Below the pieces are notes generated by a model. It saw nothing but the letters and a program-made list of their open reading frames with translations, ran no database searches and had not been told where the DNA came from. 64,000 nt of DNA from Asparagopsis taxiformis (Eukaryota; Rhodophyta; Florideophyceae; Bonnemaisoniales; Bonnemaisoniaceae), in NCBI GenBank assembly GCA_030407315.1, contig JALQPE010000610.1:62001-126000 (forward strand), in the 5' to 3' direction. Below, piece by piece: positions 49,153 through 60,800 of this stretch. Position numbers and translations under genes: made by a program. The stretch's first letter is position 1; the number at the start of each line of letters is the position of its first letter.

Positions 49153-50780
49153 ATGGAATCCATCACCGAACGCGTTCAAACCGTGATCTCCGAAACATTA
49201 ACCGCCGCTAAATCGGGCCACATCGAGTCAATTGGATGGATACTCGTCGCCATTCTATCCCTCACACTCGCCGTAATCGCCTTTGTGCAAGTTGCGGTCG
49301 GCGACGCAAAAGTGCTATCCGCCAAGCGACTCGGCAAGGCCGTCCCGCCTCCGACATACAATGTCGGGCTGCCCATCATTGGAAACATCCTTGCATTTGC
49401 GAGCAACCCGCTCGATCTCGTGTGGGACGGCTACGCCAAGAAGGGTGAAGTGTTTACCGTCAGACTCGCCACAAAGCGTCTTACATTTGTTATAGGTCCC
49501 GCCGCATGTGAGACCTTCTTCAAGGCCAGTGACACCGAGCTCGATCTCAACGAGCCGTACAGCTTCAGTACGCCCGTCTTCGGGAAGGACGTTGTCTACG
49601 ATGCAAAGCTGGAGAATCGCTTGCAGCATTTTCGAATCTTGTCCATGACGTTGCGTGTGAACATGTTGGAGACGTATGTGCCGCTCATGATCAAGGAGGC
49701 AGAGGAGTTTTTCGCCAAATGGGGCGATAGCGGCGAGGTGGATCTGTTGGAAGAGCTCAGTAATCTCATTATTCTTACAGGTTCGCGATGCATTATGGGG
49801 CGTGAAATTCGCGAGAATTTGTTCGGTGAAGTTTCGCAGCTCATTTACACGCTCGATCAAGGCATGCAGCCCATTTCGGTGCTTGCAAATTGGCTGCCGA
49901 TAAAGGCGCATCGTGATCGTGACCGCGCAAGAAAAGAAATGGGCAAATTGTTCGAACCGATTATCCGTGCTCGTCGTGCGGGCAACACCAAAGAAGACGA
50001 CATGTTGCAATGGCTGATCGAGGCTAAATACCGCAACGGCAAGCCGTTCACCGAGCAGGAAATCGTCGGCATTCTGGTTGCAGGGGTAAGTTGCACATTA
50101 TATTTGCTGTCGATGCAAACATTTATTACAATTCTAACGTGTCTCACATGAATCGTCATCATTCGCAGCTGTTCGCCGCGCAACACACATCGAGCGCCAC
50201 GTCCACCTGGATCGGGATGCGATTACTGCGCGACCCGTCGGTCCTCAAGCGCGTGCGCGAGGAACAAGAAGCGATCCTGGGCGACAGCGAGAACGGTCTT
50301 TGTTATGAGGCGCTCGTAAAAATGAATCTACTACACGCATGCATGAAGGAAACGCTACGAATGCATCCGCCGCTCATTTTCCTGATGAGAAAGGTTCTGG
50401 AGCCGCGCTCTGCGCTTGGTGGCCGTTTTGAAATCCCCGAAGGTGATTATATCGTTGCGTCACCCAGCGTGGCCGGTATGCTACCCGACGTGTTTGCAGA
50501 GCCGACGAAATGGGACCCAGATCGCTTCCTGCCACCGAGAGAAGAGGACAAAGCGGCCCCATACTCGTTCCTTGGTTTCGGCGCCGGACGACACGGGTGC
50601 ATGGGCGAGGGATTCGCGTATGTCCAGGTGAAGACGATTTGGAGTACATTATTGAGTACGTTTGAACTGGAAGCTGTTGGCGAGGCGGTACCGGAAAGCA
50701 ACTATGACGCACTTGTTGTCGGTCCGACACATGACACGTGCAAAGTACGATATCGACGGAAAGTGACGCTGAAATCATAA
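49153..50780 (+). CDS. CYP51: sterol 14-alpha-demethylase (CYP51), two exons
   Basis: Joining 49153-50085 to 50169-50780 gives 514 residues. The 83-nt intron (GTAAGT...CGCAG, CTAAC branch) falls inside the I-helix; splicing restores GILVAG-LFAAQHTSSATSTW, the CYP51 signature. An N-terminal membrane anchor is at residues about 25-48. ETLR of the ExxR motif, KWDPDRF and the haem-binding FGAGRHGCMG (Cys455) follow. The enzyme removes the 14-alpha-methyl group of the sterol precursor in the endoplasmic reticulum. It converges on a cytochrome b5 gene 31 bases away, a plausible electron donor. Confidence 0.96.
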
Positions 50781-50811
50781 ATGAATGACAATCGGGTGAG
50801 ATAAATAGACT

Positions 50812-51294
50812 CTATTCTTCCTTGGTCATCGACGTAGGCATTCTCATTAAATCACCGACGTAAAACTCATCAATCTACACGCGTCATCCCGCAAACATCG
50901 ACACGTTAGACATTGAAAGAGCGGGATCAAGACACCGAATACACGCGAAACATACCATGTCCCACACACGATCGGGATGCTGACTGCCCGAAAAACCGGC
51001 GGTTGAATCGCGGCCGGCATTGCGCAAAATCGCCTCGCCGCCCGGATGATGCGCTATATAGTCTGTGAAATCATACACCTTATCCTGAATGATGAGCCAC
51101 AAATCATCGGGCGAACAATGGGCGCGCACCTGCTCCTCTGTGAAAATGCTTCCACGACCCAAAGTGGCCTGCGAATGCGGCGGCGACACAGTGCCCGACC
51201 CGCCCGCGAGCCCGCCGTGGTGATAGCGTCGTAGCATGACATACGCCGCGACGCAGAGCATGAGAAACGCTAGCGCGGCCAAAAGCGAAACCAT
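50812..51294 (-). CDS. N-terminally anchored cytochrome b5, two exons
   Basis: Joining 51294-50956 to 50874-50812 gives 133 residues. The unspliced frame loses the b5 ending; the 81-nt intron (GTATGT...GTGTAG, CTAAC branch) restores DMIDEFYVGDL, a typical b5 C-terminal helix. Residues 3-20 are a membrane helix at the N-terminus, unlike tail-anchored microsomal b5, so the haem domain follows the anchor, as in plant CB5LP. Haem ligands are H83 in HHPGG and H106 in SQHPDR. Membrane b5 supports P450s, desaturases and sterol enzymes; its tail-to-tail CYP51 neighbour makes a sterol role attractive but unproven. Confidence 0.88.
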
Positions 51295-52543
51295 CTTTGT
51301 CGACAGGGTATCGTCGCGCGACGGATGCGCGCGCGGGGCGATCACAGCACGTACGCGACGGATAGAGCGTCTCTGGTCGCGATGCGTACGGACGCCAAAC
51401 GGCTATAATTGGTTATTTTTTGGCAGTCGCGACTGTACGGTTTCGAATCGTGCCGTGCGGTACGCTGCGTGCGGATTGCGCTATTTCAAGATGTTTCGCC
51501 GTTTGGACCGGCGTGTGGTTGACAGACTTGCTGCATTGATGGTCGGTCTGGTTTCGTGCAATCATGTTTGTAGCAGCCCGTTATGTGGGGCGGAGAGACG
51601 TTTGTTGAGACGAGACTTTTTCTCTCGACATGCGCTCGGCTTTTGTTGGGTACTACCTGCTTGCACGCGCGTGCAAGGTTTTGGATGTGCTGATGGCAAA
51701 CGCCGCATTCGACATGAACATACATATGTCTAGAGTGCTGGAGACAGGATGCTCGGCGAGAATTGCTAGCAATATTGAGACGACTGTATCATACTGCCAT
51801 GATGGCTGTTCATTCCCTCGAATACTGTGGCCCTTGAAATAACTTGATTGGATTGTTGCTGTGAAATTGCATGTCACTGCGAAGTTTGTACTTTTGATGG
51901 CCCAGTCAAAATATTTAAAGCAACTTTCATGAAAGGTAATTTGTCCATATGTTCGAGCTGTTGTTTTCGTCGCTTCGATTCCTTCTAGTTTCTTCGTGCA
52001 GCACGATATACTATCATACCGCGAGACATCTGACAGCCATCCCTTCGAATTGAAGCATTATTCTTACACTTGGCCTGTGTTGGCAAGCACGAAATGGATA
52101 TGCCGCTCCTACGTGGATGAAAAACATGTGAAAAAACTCATTTTGTGACTTGGCATGAAATTTGTTCAATGACATGTTTCCCATATATATACAATATATT
52201 ATGGCACACACGCAATAAAGATGACACATTCCAAAATTTGCATCATTTTCCTTTTTATATAATTTCAAATTGTTAATCTTCAACAGCTCAAGTTGACAAT
52301 GCCGCGGCTCCATTTCGGTCAGTAATCAATTGTCATCTGCTCCGCTCACCAAAGTCTGGTCCAGTACACCAGCTCGGTTACACCGCGCCAATTTAATCCA
52401 ACCCCGACTAGACCCCATTTCTGCCCACGAAAAAAACTCCTAGCTTCTCGCCATTCAACCTGCGGTGAACACGGCCCTTCTCTCGCCTCGTTTCATTCCA
52501 ATAAATACAAGATATCACAAGACAAAATCCCTCATAGTACCGT
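51295..52543. other. intergenic region
   Basis: About 1.25 kb between the b5 start and the GT90 stop, both on the minus strand. The half nearest GT90 is AT-rich with ATATATA runs around 52180-52200. Short frames have no recognisable product. Confidence 0.45.
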
Positions 52544-54413
52544 TCAATCCACGGTGACATCCACACTTCCCGACTCTACTTTGATCTCTTTGGCATTGAG
52601 CAATTTCGAATACTCTACCAACAAAACCTTCATATACAATTTGATTCCTTTCAAACTCAAAAAGTTGGCCGCAAATTCATTCGCATTCTGTACAATCTGC
52701 TTGGCCTCTTCGTCATGTTCCTTGGCCCATCCAATGCGCTCCACAGTGTCCCTGAAGAAAAAGTCGGTAGGAATATAGTGCGTCATCGGTTTCAACAACG
52801 GTTCCCAGAACTGACCGCACGGCGTCTCCTGCTTCACAATCACCGACGGTCCGAACACCTGTTTGTTCAACCGGTCCGCCCAAAAGCAATTTCCCTCTGC
52901 GTACAGAATATATTTGTACAAATGGTGCTGTACCTCACTCAATCTCGACATGGTGTATGTCTTCTTCCCACAACGCCCGCTAATGCCCACATCAAACATC
53001 TCAGCGTTTTTCTTAGCGATATATGACAGTCGTGTGCGGCCGACAGCGTTACACTTTTTGTCCGCATCTTTCTTGTTGTTAAAAAACATGCTCGGTCTGT
53101 TGCCGCCACGAAACACAGCGCGCGATTTCTTATCCTCCCACGCCGTCTTGTCGGCCGCCTTGTATTCGGCCATTTTCTTGTCCCAGTTGCGCAGGCCGCC
53201 GCGCACTGTGTCGCCTTCCCACATTGGGATCGGGATGTTGTCCGAGAAGTTGCAGGCGACTATGGTAAATACGGGGTTGCTTTCCTTGTAGGTTGCGCCA
53301 CGATAGGAATGCGATTTGCTGACGGTCTGGACGCAATCGTGGATTGCGACGAGGAATTGGGAGTTGGGCAGCGTTTTGTCTTTTGCGACTTGGCTCAGAA
53401 ACCAGATTAGTTCCTTGAGACGCGATCTGTAGAACGGCTTGGAATTTTTGGTTACTTGATATGGATCTAAGAGATGGACTCCTGCAAGATGGAACGAGAA
53501 AAGATCAGTATAAAGCTATATTTTTGGGGGGCAGAATTTGGATGTGATTATATGACGTACTGCCGGCAATCATTTGGAAGAGAATTGTTTGTGCCCCCTT
53601 GTTGGCACCGGGAGGAGTGAGACCATATGTCTTGCGCTTGAGTATGTTAAAAAATGACGATGTTTCAATACCATCTCGAAATGGGTATAGATAAGTTTTA
53701 ACAAGCTTTTCGTAATATTCTCTGACTTGCTTCGCTTTCAATTGTCCAGTTGCAGCGGGAACCTGAATGTCTTGTACATTTCGATTCATGGGATGAGAGT
53801 ATTCAGAATGAGCACTTTCAGATTCTGACTGACCTGATTCCTTAGACTCGGGCACATCTTCATCAGTTTCAGATTTCGGGGACTGTTTCGCTGGAGACGG
53901 TTGCGGAGAATTTGAAATTTGCAGTTTGTTCACAGCAACTCTTTTCGTATCGAAAGATGGAGGTTTTTCTTTGGGAATATGGATATGCACTTGATGGGCA
54001 TCAAAGGAGCCTTCGGAATGCAGGGCACCCGGGAGTGAATTGGTCATGACTGTCGGAGCCTGGACAGGGGCTTGGCTGGGGGCATATCCAGGCAGCTGGT
54101 GGAGTGTGGCACGACTAGCGTGGAGCAAATGATCATGCACGGGGTGTGTGCGAATAGTGTGTGAACGAGCTGTGTGAGTGGCGGAAATGTTACAGAAATT
54201 TGTAAAGTAGAGACAGACGAGCAGGGAGAAGAGCAGCATACCCCAGTGCTTATCGACGGTGCGCAGCATTGTAGATGCGGCGGCACGGAGGGATGACTGG
54301 AATGATGTGCGGGGAGGAAGTTTGAAATGATGGGAGTGGGATACGGGCAGCTGCATGGAGGGATGCATGTGCGTTGAAAGTCTGCTCCTGACGGAGTGAC
54401 GTGGGCGTGGCAT
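52544..54413 (-). CDS. GT90 (CAP10/POGLUT-like) glycosyltransferase, two exons
   Basis: Joining 54413-53561 to 53481-52544 gives 596 residues. The 79-nt intron (GTACGT...TTGCAG) is needed to join QMIAG to RVHLLDPYQV. One membrane helix at residues about 57-76 follows a basic N-terminus, so this is a type II Golgi or ER protein. A Ser/Glu-rich stem covers about 100-210. The catalytic domain has IPIPMWEGDTVRGGLRNWD, AVFRGGNRPSMF and the YILYAEGNCFWADRL/ETPCGQFWEPLLKPMTHYIP segment of the CAP10/KDELC/POGLUT family. These enzymes transfer glucose or xylose to protein or capsular glycans; the sugar and acceptor cannot be read. An upstream in-frame ATG at 54515 is less likely. Confidence 0.9.
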
Positions 54414-54892
54414 TTGAGCGCGGAGTGTTGCGGAGAAAGTCGGACAGTGAATGGGTGTAGAGATGGCAGTTTGATAAAGCGAGCAATGGCAGACCGACAG
54501 TGATGTATGATACATGTACAGTACGGGTGGAATTTGAAGTGGGTAATTTAGTTACGTATAAATTATACGGAGGGACAAAAATAAATTTGAGCAATTGTCA
54601 GTAGTTAGCCGCGACAGTTGGATGGAGTGCACTTGTCCAAGTGTAATTGAGAGGGTATCGCAACCAAGTGGCATGATCGGAAACTATGCCATCTGGGGCG
54701 TTACAATTTGATACGTTGCATGGACCAATTTTGGCGCGATTCCAGGTGCGCGCTTCAACACACTTGTGCAGCCACACCAGAGCGCGCTGCGCCGACAGCT
54801 TTGTCCGCATATATCTATCATTTACGCCACAACGTCAAGCGCACCCTAAGCACGCACGTCCGCTCGCCGCACCCCTTGATGACACGCAACCC
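54414..54892. promoter_or_regulatory. bidirectional promoter of GT90 and the C2H2 protein
   Basis: About 480 bases between divergent starts. TTTTGGCGCG at 54729-54738 is an exact E2F-type site. The plus-strand frame is open upstream to 54686, but those residues do not resemble the rest of the protein. Confidence 0.45.
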
Positions 54893-57800
54893 ATGGCGCC
54901 AGCGCGAAAGGGCGTTCTCGCCGGCGATCCGACCGCTACCCCGCCGGCGTCGCAAGTATTCACGCGTTGGCGCAAGCGACATTTCCAAATCTCCACCTCA
55001 CCATCGCGCATACTCAACGCAGCCTACGTGAACGCGATGGCGGATGCTTCGGAGACGAGCGATTCGACCGCCTCCGATTCGCTGCAAATCGACGCCATCG
55101 CCGCGGCGCCCATCTCCGTCCCTCCGCGAAAGCGGCTGCAACGCGTCGCGGCGGAGTTGCAACCGCCGCCGAAACGACACAAGCGGTCTGTATCGGGTGC
55201 GCGGATTGGCAATCGCCGCGTGCAGAAAACATGTGCCCCCGACGCAGCCGTGCAAGCCGTGTCGCTGTCATCAATCGTCGCGCGTAAACGCCCGTCGCGT
55301 CGCGTGTCGCCCGTCACACCCCCCGCCGTGCGCTCCGTCAAGAAGCGCCTGCCGTCGACGCCGAGCGCTGCGCGCAGACGCGCGCTCGCCGCCCGCGAAG
55401 CGCCCGCGGATGGCGGCATGGCGATGCGAAGCGGCGCTGTGAAGAAGACGCTCGATGGCGCCAAACGGCCGTCGTCGACGCTGCAGTTGTTGCGCCGCAT
55501 TCAGGCCGCCGCGCCGGCGTTGCAGGCGCCCAAGAAGCGCGCGGTGAAATTGCTCGCTGATGCGCCAGATCGTGGTATGGCTATGCGTAGTGGTGCCGTG
55601 AAACAACCCCTGGCGCCGTCGCGTTCGCCTGCCAAACAGCCGCCGTCGAAGCGGAAGTTGGCGCATGCGCGTTCGTTGGCATCTTTGTCTGCGCCAGTGA
55701 AAGCACAAATTGATGATGCACAGTATGCGGGTCCAGCACAGCTCGAATCAAAACTTGCATTACCAACTGTAAATCGCAGCACTGCAGAGAATGCTGCCAC
55801 TGTAATATACGCGGCTGCGCACGATATGCCATCGCAACGCATCTCTCCGCTGACACCCACGCTATTGCAGCCGCCTGCGACTTGTCCCTTCACCAAGTCA
55901 ACCTCCTCGGCGACGATTTCGGCTGCTGTCCAGCCGCAACCGCACGATGTAGTCCCAAATCCAATTTCAGCTTCGCCAATGCCAAAACGTGATATTCGCA
56001 TGCCAAAGTGTACTGTGGCACCAACGCATCTATTCGAAGACCAAGCACGGCGCGTATCTGTTTCACACTCTCAATCAGCTTCAAAACTCAAAACTGTAGT
56101 GCTGCCGGATACTTCCCCGCCACAGCCTACAGTGGGCATTCTTCAAGCGCCTGTATCGCTCCCTATTTCTAATCTTCCAGTGTCCGCTGGTCCCATGTCT
56201 GTCGATTCCCCAGTTACAGCTTCTGCAGAACAGCAAAGTCATCGACTCTCGTCACCGGTCCAACCTTCTCCTTCCTCATTTATGGTGAAGCCCAATGGCG
56301 CCATCTCACGCTCTGGTTCATCTGTCGATCAGTCGCCAAGTTCTGCACCACTGCCGCTTCCCGCGCGACATTTTCCAACCAGACACGCCTCGTCGATGCA
56401 GACTAACGATGCGCAAAATGTTTTCTTCGCAAACGCCGAAGGGCAACCTGCACCTACCGCCCCTCGTGCATCCCAGTTTGTTACATACCCGGCCATGCCA
56501 TGGCAGAATGATTTTGTCACACAATTTGGAGAGGAACGAACCCATTCTCAGTGTACTTCACCTTCAACTCCCCCCACCACACATCCTCCAACTGATTCTG
56601 TAACACACATGCCAAGCAATGCCATAGTACAATTCAATGCCCGTGGCAGGCCTGCCCAACCTGTCTCCGCCTTCCCCGCTCCTTACTCACAACCCTACTC
56701 AAACAATATCATGTCAATGCCTACTGCTACTGGAATCAACTATACAAGCCGGACTGTACAAAGTCCATCTTCGAACCATGTATCTTCGTTGCAAAACAGT
56801 ACAGTCACTAACTCTCTGGATGGCAGACAAGTACATCCTGGTTCATCTTTTCCTTCTCGCTCTCAGATCACTCCAAACAATGGGTCATTGGGCAACCATC
56901 AAGCTGTATTGAAGAACCGGACGCACATGGTGCAACCACAGCATTCATCATTGTATGTCCCTCCTGCACCACAATCTACTGCAAACAGCGCTGTACCAGT
57001 ATCATGGGGCACGAGGACAAATTTCGCGACTCATCCCATGCGTATTCCACCAGGGACTCTGTCCCCATCTCATCTAGCCCCTAATCTTGTCAATTCGATG
57101 CCCAGTGGAACTGTTACAGACGCATCATATGGAAATCAGATTCGACAAGTTCCACTCTACCCTTCAGCTCAACAACCTGCTACGAATCATGCAGTATCAA
57201 TGTCGAGGAGCAGGACAGATTATCCTACAAATTTACTTATTACACATGGAGTTTCAAAGGATTCTACCTCCAGGCCACCAATTCCTCCCCGTCTTCCACT
57301 ACCAAGTGGTACTGGAATGCTGTATGGAACGCAGTTTCCTGTGTCGCAAGTCGCTCCTGTTTCACAACAGCTTGCAGAGAATCATACAAGACCAATGCCG
57401 GGTGATACCACTGGAAATTTTTCAGACAATGGAAATATGATGCAAAGCATCTCAGCAGTGCCTCCAAGTTCGCAGGATGTTTCAGATCGAGCGATGTCGA
57501 TCCCATCTGGCACTGGTGTACGTCATGCTCCCTATGGCAGTTCGCAGCAGTACCCTCAGTTACAGACTTCGAAACCACCGCTTTCCCATAACCGTGATTC
57601 AGCAACGTCCCATTCCGTGATGACAAATTTGAAAACAGGTAGAATAGAGGTTCAACATTTTGCGCCGCAATCTAAGCCAAGCCCTGCAATGTCAATACAG
57701 AATATTACTCAAGCCGATGACGTAAAACAGGGAGATCGAGCGCAGATTGCAAGGCCAAAAACTAGTTACCCGTTTCGACCTAACTCCAACCGTGTATATA

Positions 57801-60800
57801 TGACGTCAGATGCCGCAGTGGCACATTATAGAGGGAGCACATCACAGGCTCCACTTTCTCATCTGCAATCCACACACTTACCGCAGTCCTCAAACAATGC
57901 AGGTAAGAACTTCACAGCGCTCGAGAGTGGGAAACAGTACGAACTGGGTTCTGGTGTCGCCCCGGCGCCCCATTATGTTCCGGAAAGTTCTGCCCTTGTG
58001 TCGAACAATGCGAACGCGAGTTTTGGAGGACTAGAGGGTGAGATGCAAAGGGCATCCTCAAGTGGTACTCACGCCTCGCAATATGCTCCGCGACACCCGG
58101 CGGCGATAAACAACGCTACAAACTTTCTAGCGCATGGGAATCAAAAGCGTCCACCAGATGTACGAGGCCCCTATGCCGCATACTATCCCACACAGCCGCA
58201 GATTTCTGGGTCTGCAGTGAACGAGACAGGTGGATATTATCCAAGGCAAAATCATTTGCAGCAGTCGTCTTTTTCGGGTAGCGCTCCTGCTCCACAGTTC
58301 ACCTCGCAATATACTTTGCCGCGGGGAAACAATGGATCACAGGGAAACCTTCAACTGCAGCATGCAGTATCAAAAGGTATCGGATATACCGCACGGTCAA
58401 TTGCGAATAGGGGTTATGGAGTACAAGGAAACCACTTGCAATATTCGACGGTTTCGGTTACTACGCCGCAATATGCTGGAAGTGTTGGAAGGCCAACGAC
58501 GAACAGTGTTGATGCAAGCTATGGAACACAAGGGAATCAGTTGCAACATGTTCATGGAGCGAATCGATTTCCACCTTCGCATTCCTCGGACTATAGAAGT
58601 TCGGTACTGAACGCACCTATTATTAATTCAGACACAGATGTACTGAATGTGCAGCAGAAAACTGGAGTTCCTGTAACGTCTCAAAGTACCCCAAACGTTG
58701 CAAGAACACTGCGAAACCGGGAGCAAGTCAATTATTTCAGAGATGGAACCCAGGCTCGGGCAATATTACCACTGCCTGCAGCTTCATATGTGCCTCGAAG
58801 TAGTGCATTGATAAGCCATGGCGCTTTCAGACAACGAACACAGCCATCACTTCCCTCCAAGATGGCACGCAATACCTCAAAGCAAACGAGATCTGCGCGG
58901 GGTGTTGCATATCCAGCTACACAAGGTAATCAGACACACCATTTGACGTCAGTTCCCCCTCCTACGCCACAGCGTCCTCCGATTCAAACAGTCCCAAGCA
59001 ATCCAGCTACGAACTCTCGAGCAAGTGAACTTCTGACAAGTAGACCGCAAATGATTCCTCCGGTCCAACATACTTCAAGTTTTGCAACTACGAAGACAGG
59101 AAATTTTCCAGCTCATGGAAATCTGTCGCAACATGTCCTAGAACCATCCTCAGCATTACAATCTGCACAGAACCAACAAACTACAGGGTCCAGTCGTATG
59201 CCGAAACAAGATTATGCTGTCCGTTCTGGTCGTGTTGAACAGGTACCACTTGCCACTCATTCAAGACCACCCCCGAGTCCGAAACTTCCACAAAGCAATT
59301 CGGATGCAAACTGCGGTTCCCGTGCTAATCAGATACAACTCCCATCATCATTGCTTAGTTCAACTCCACATGAAAGCCGGAATCGTGTATTATCAACACC
59401 AAGCAATCATGGAAGCAGTTCTGTGACCCAAAGAGGCAGTGCGCGTCATCTATCGCCGAAGATGACCGTAGCACAAGAACCGAGTATCAAACGAGCAAAA
59501 TCGAACTCCAACCGGCGCAACATCAGCTCTAATGCTCAAGGACGAATTTCGCCATCGCCAACACCAGGTAAAAGTCTCAATACTGCCGTATCAAACGACA
59601 TCCAGCCAAGATCTTCAAACCCAGTCAATCAAGCCCGTCCAGCATCGGGCTTTCCGATACGTGAAAGGAATCGCATCCCTGTCCTAGATGTTCCGAGTAC
59701 AGGAGTGAACAGTAGTACGGGGATGGAATCCAAACCACGTGAAAATCAGTCTTCTCGCGTAACCACATTAACGCCATCTGCATCGAAGAAATCCAAATCA
59801 ATCCATGTTGCCTTGATGCCCAGGAAGCTAGCGTCAAACCGTGCGCACATGGTTCCAGCGGTGCCACATCAAAGATCACAATCGACGACGAATGTGACCC
59901 CATCGATGCGTGACAGCAGCCTGGACAATAATTCTGCAGCACGTACAGATGAGCAGCGCACATTGAATATGTCTCCTTCTTCAGAACCTACAAATCGAGC
60001 CACTGTTGAAATGCGATCTGGAGTGACTGAAAGACCATCGCAATCGAAGTCATCTAAACTATTGCAACCCACGGATCAATCTTTGTCAGCAGGGGAGAAT
60101 GCCAGCACAGATTCTGAAGTACGTCGCGAAACACCAGCGGACAAGGGAACGCAGATAGTAGCAATTGGATCTGCTGTGGCTAAGGTTGACAGTGCACAGA
60201 ACGATTCGGGACAGGTTACGGCTAAGGAGGTTTCTGGACAAGATGTAGCGCAGGATAAGGTTTTATTGGCACCTTCTAGCCATGAATCCAAGTCCAAACC
60301 TCAACCTGCGGTTCCTGGTATTGCCACCACATTCTCTGGTGTGGAGGGGAAAGTATCACAGTGTCTATCTCCAGTGGCAACCCCTGAATGGGAACCTACC
60401 AGTGTACCTTCGATAGCGACGTCAAAGCCAATGGTCTCATCGTCTGCAGTGGAAGATAAGGAATCTGACAGTGCGTGTCAAGATGCATCTCCGGACCTAC
60501 CTTCTACTCTCATAGATACTGAAGCTACACAGGACAAAGTCAAAGAAGGTGAGCCAAATTCTAGTTATGGAGAACGGCCATCTGAATGCATGATGGAGAA
60601 CTATTTCGTGAAAGATTTAGATATCTCGCAGCATTCTCTTGAAATGGACTGGATGGTTGAAATCACTGGCCTGAAGGAATGTTCAAGTGAGGAGATGGAA
60701 GAAGACGAAGCTGAATGTAGCAGTGATGCATCTGGAAGAAGTGTCGACAGGGCGGACGATACAGGGTCGGTTCAGTGTCCAGATTGTGGAAAGATATATA

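Noticed and set aside
51236..51733. 165-codon plus-strand frame upstream of cytochrome b5
   Set aside because: Overlaps the b5 coding region antisense and has an Arg/Cys-rich composition typical of a chance frame.
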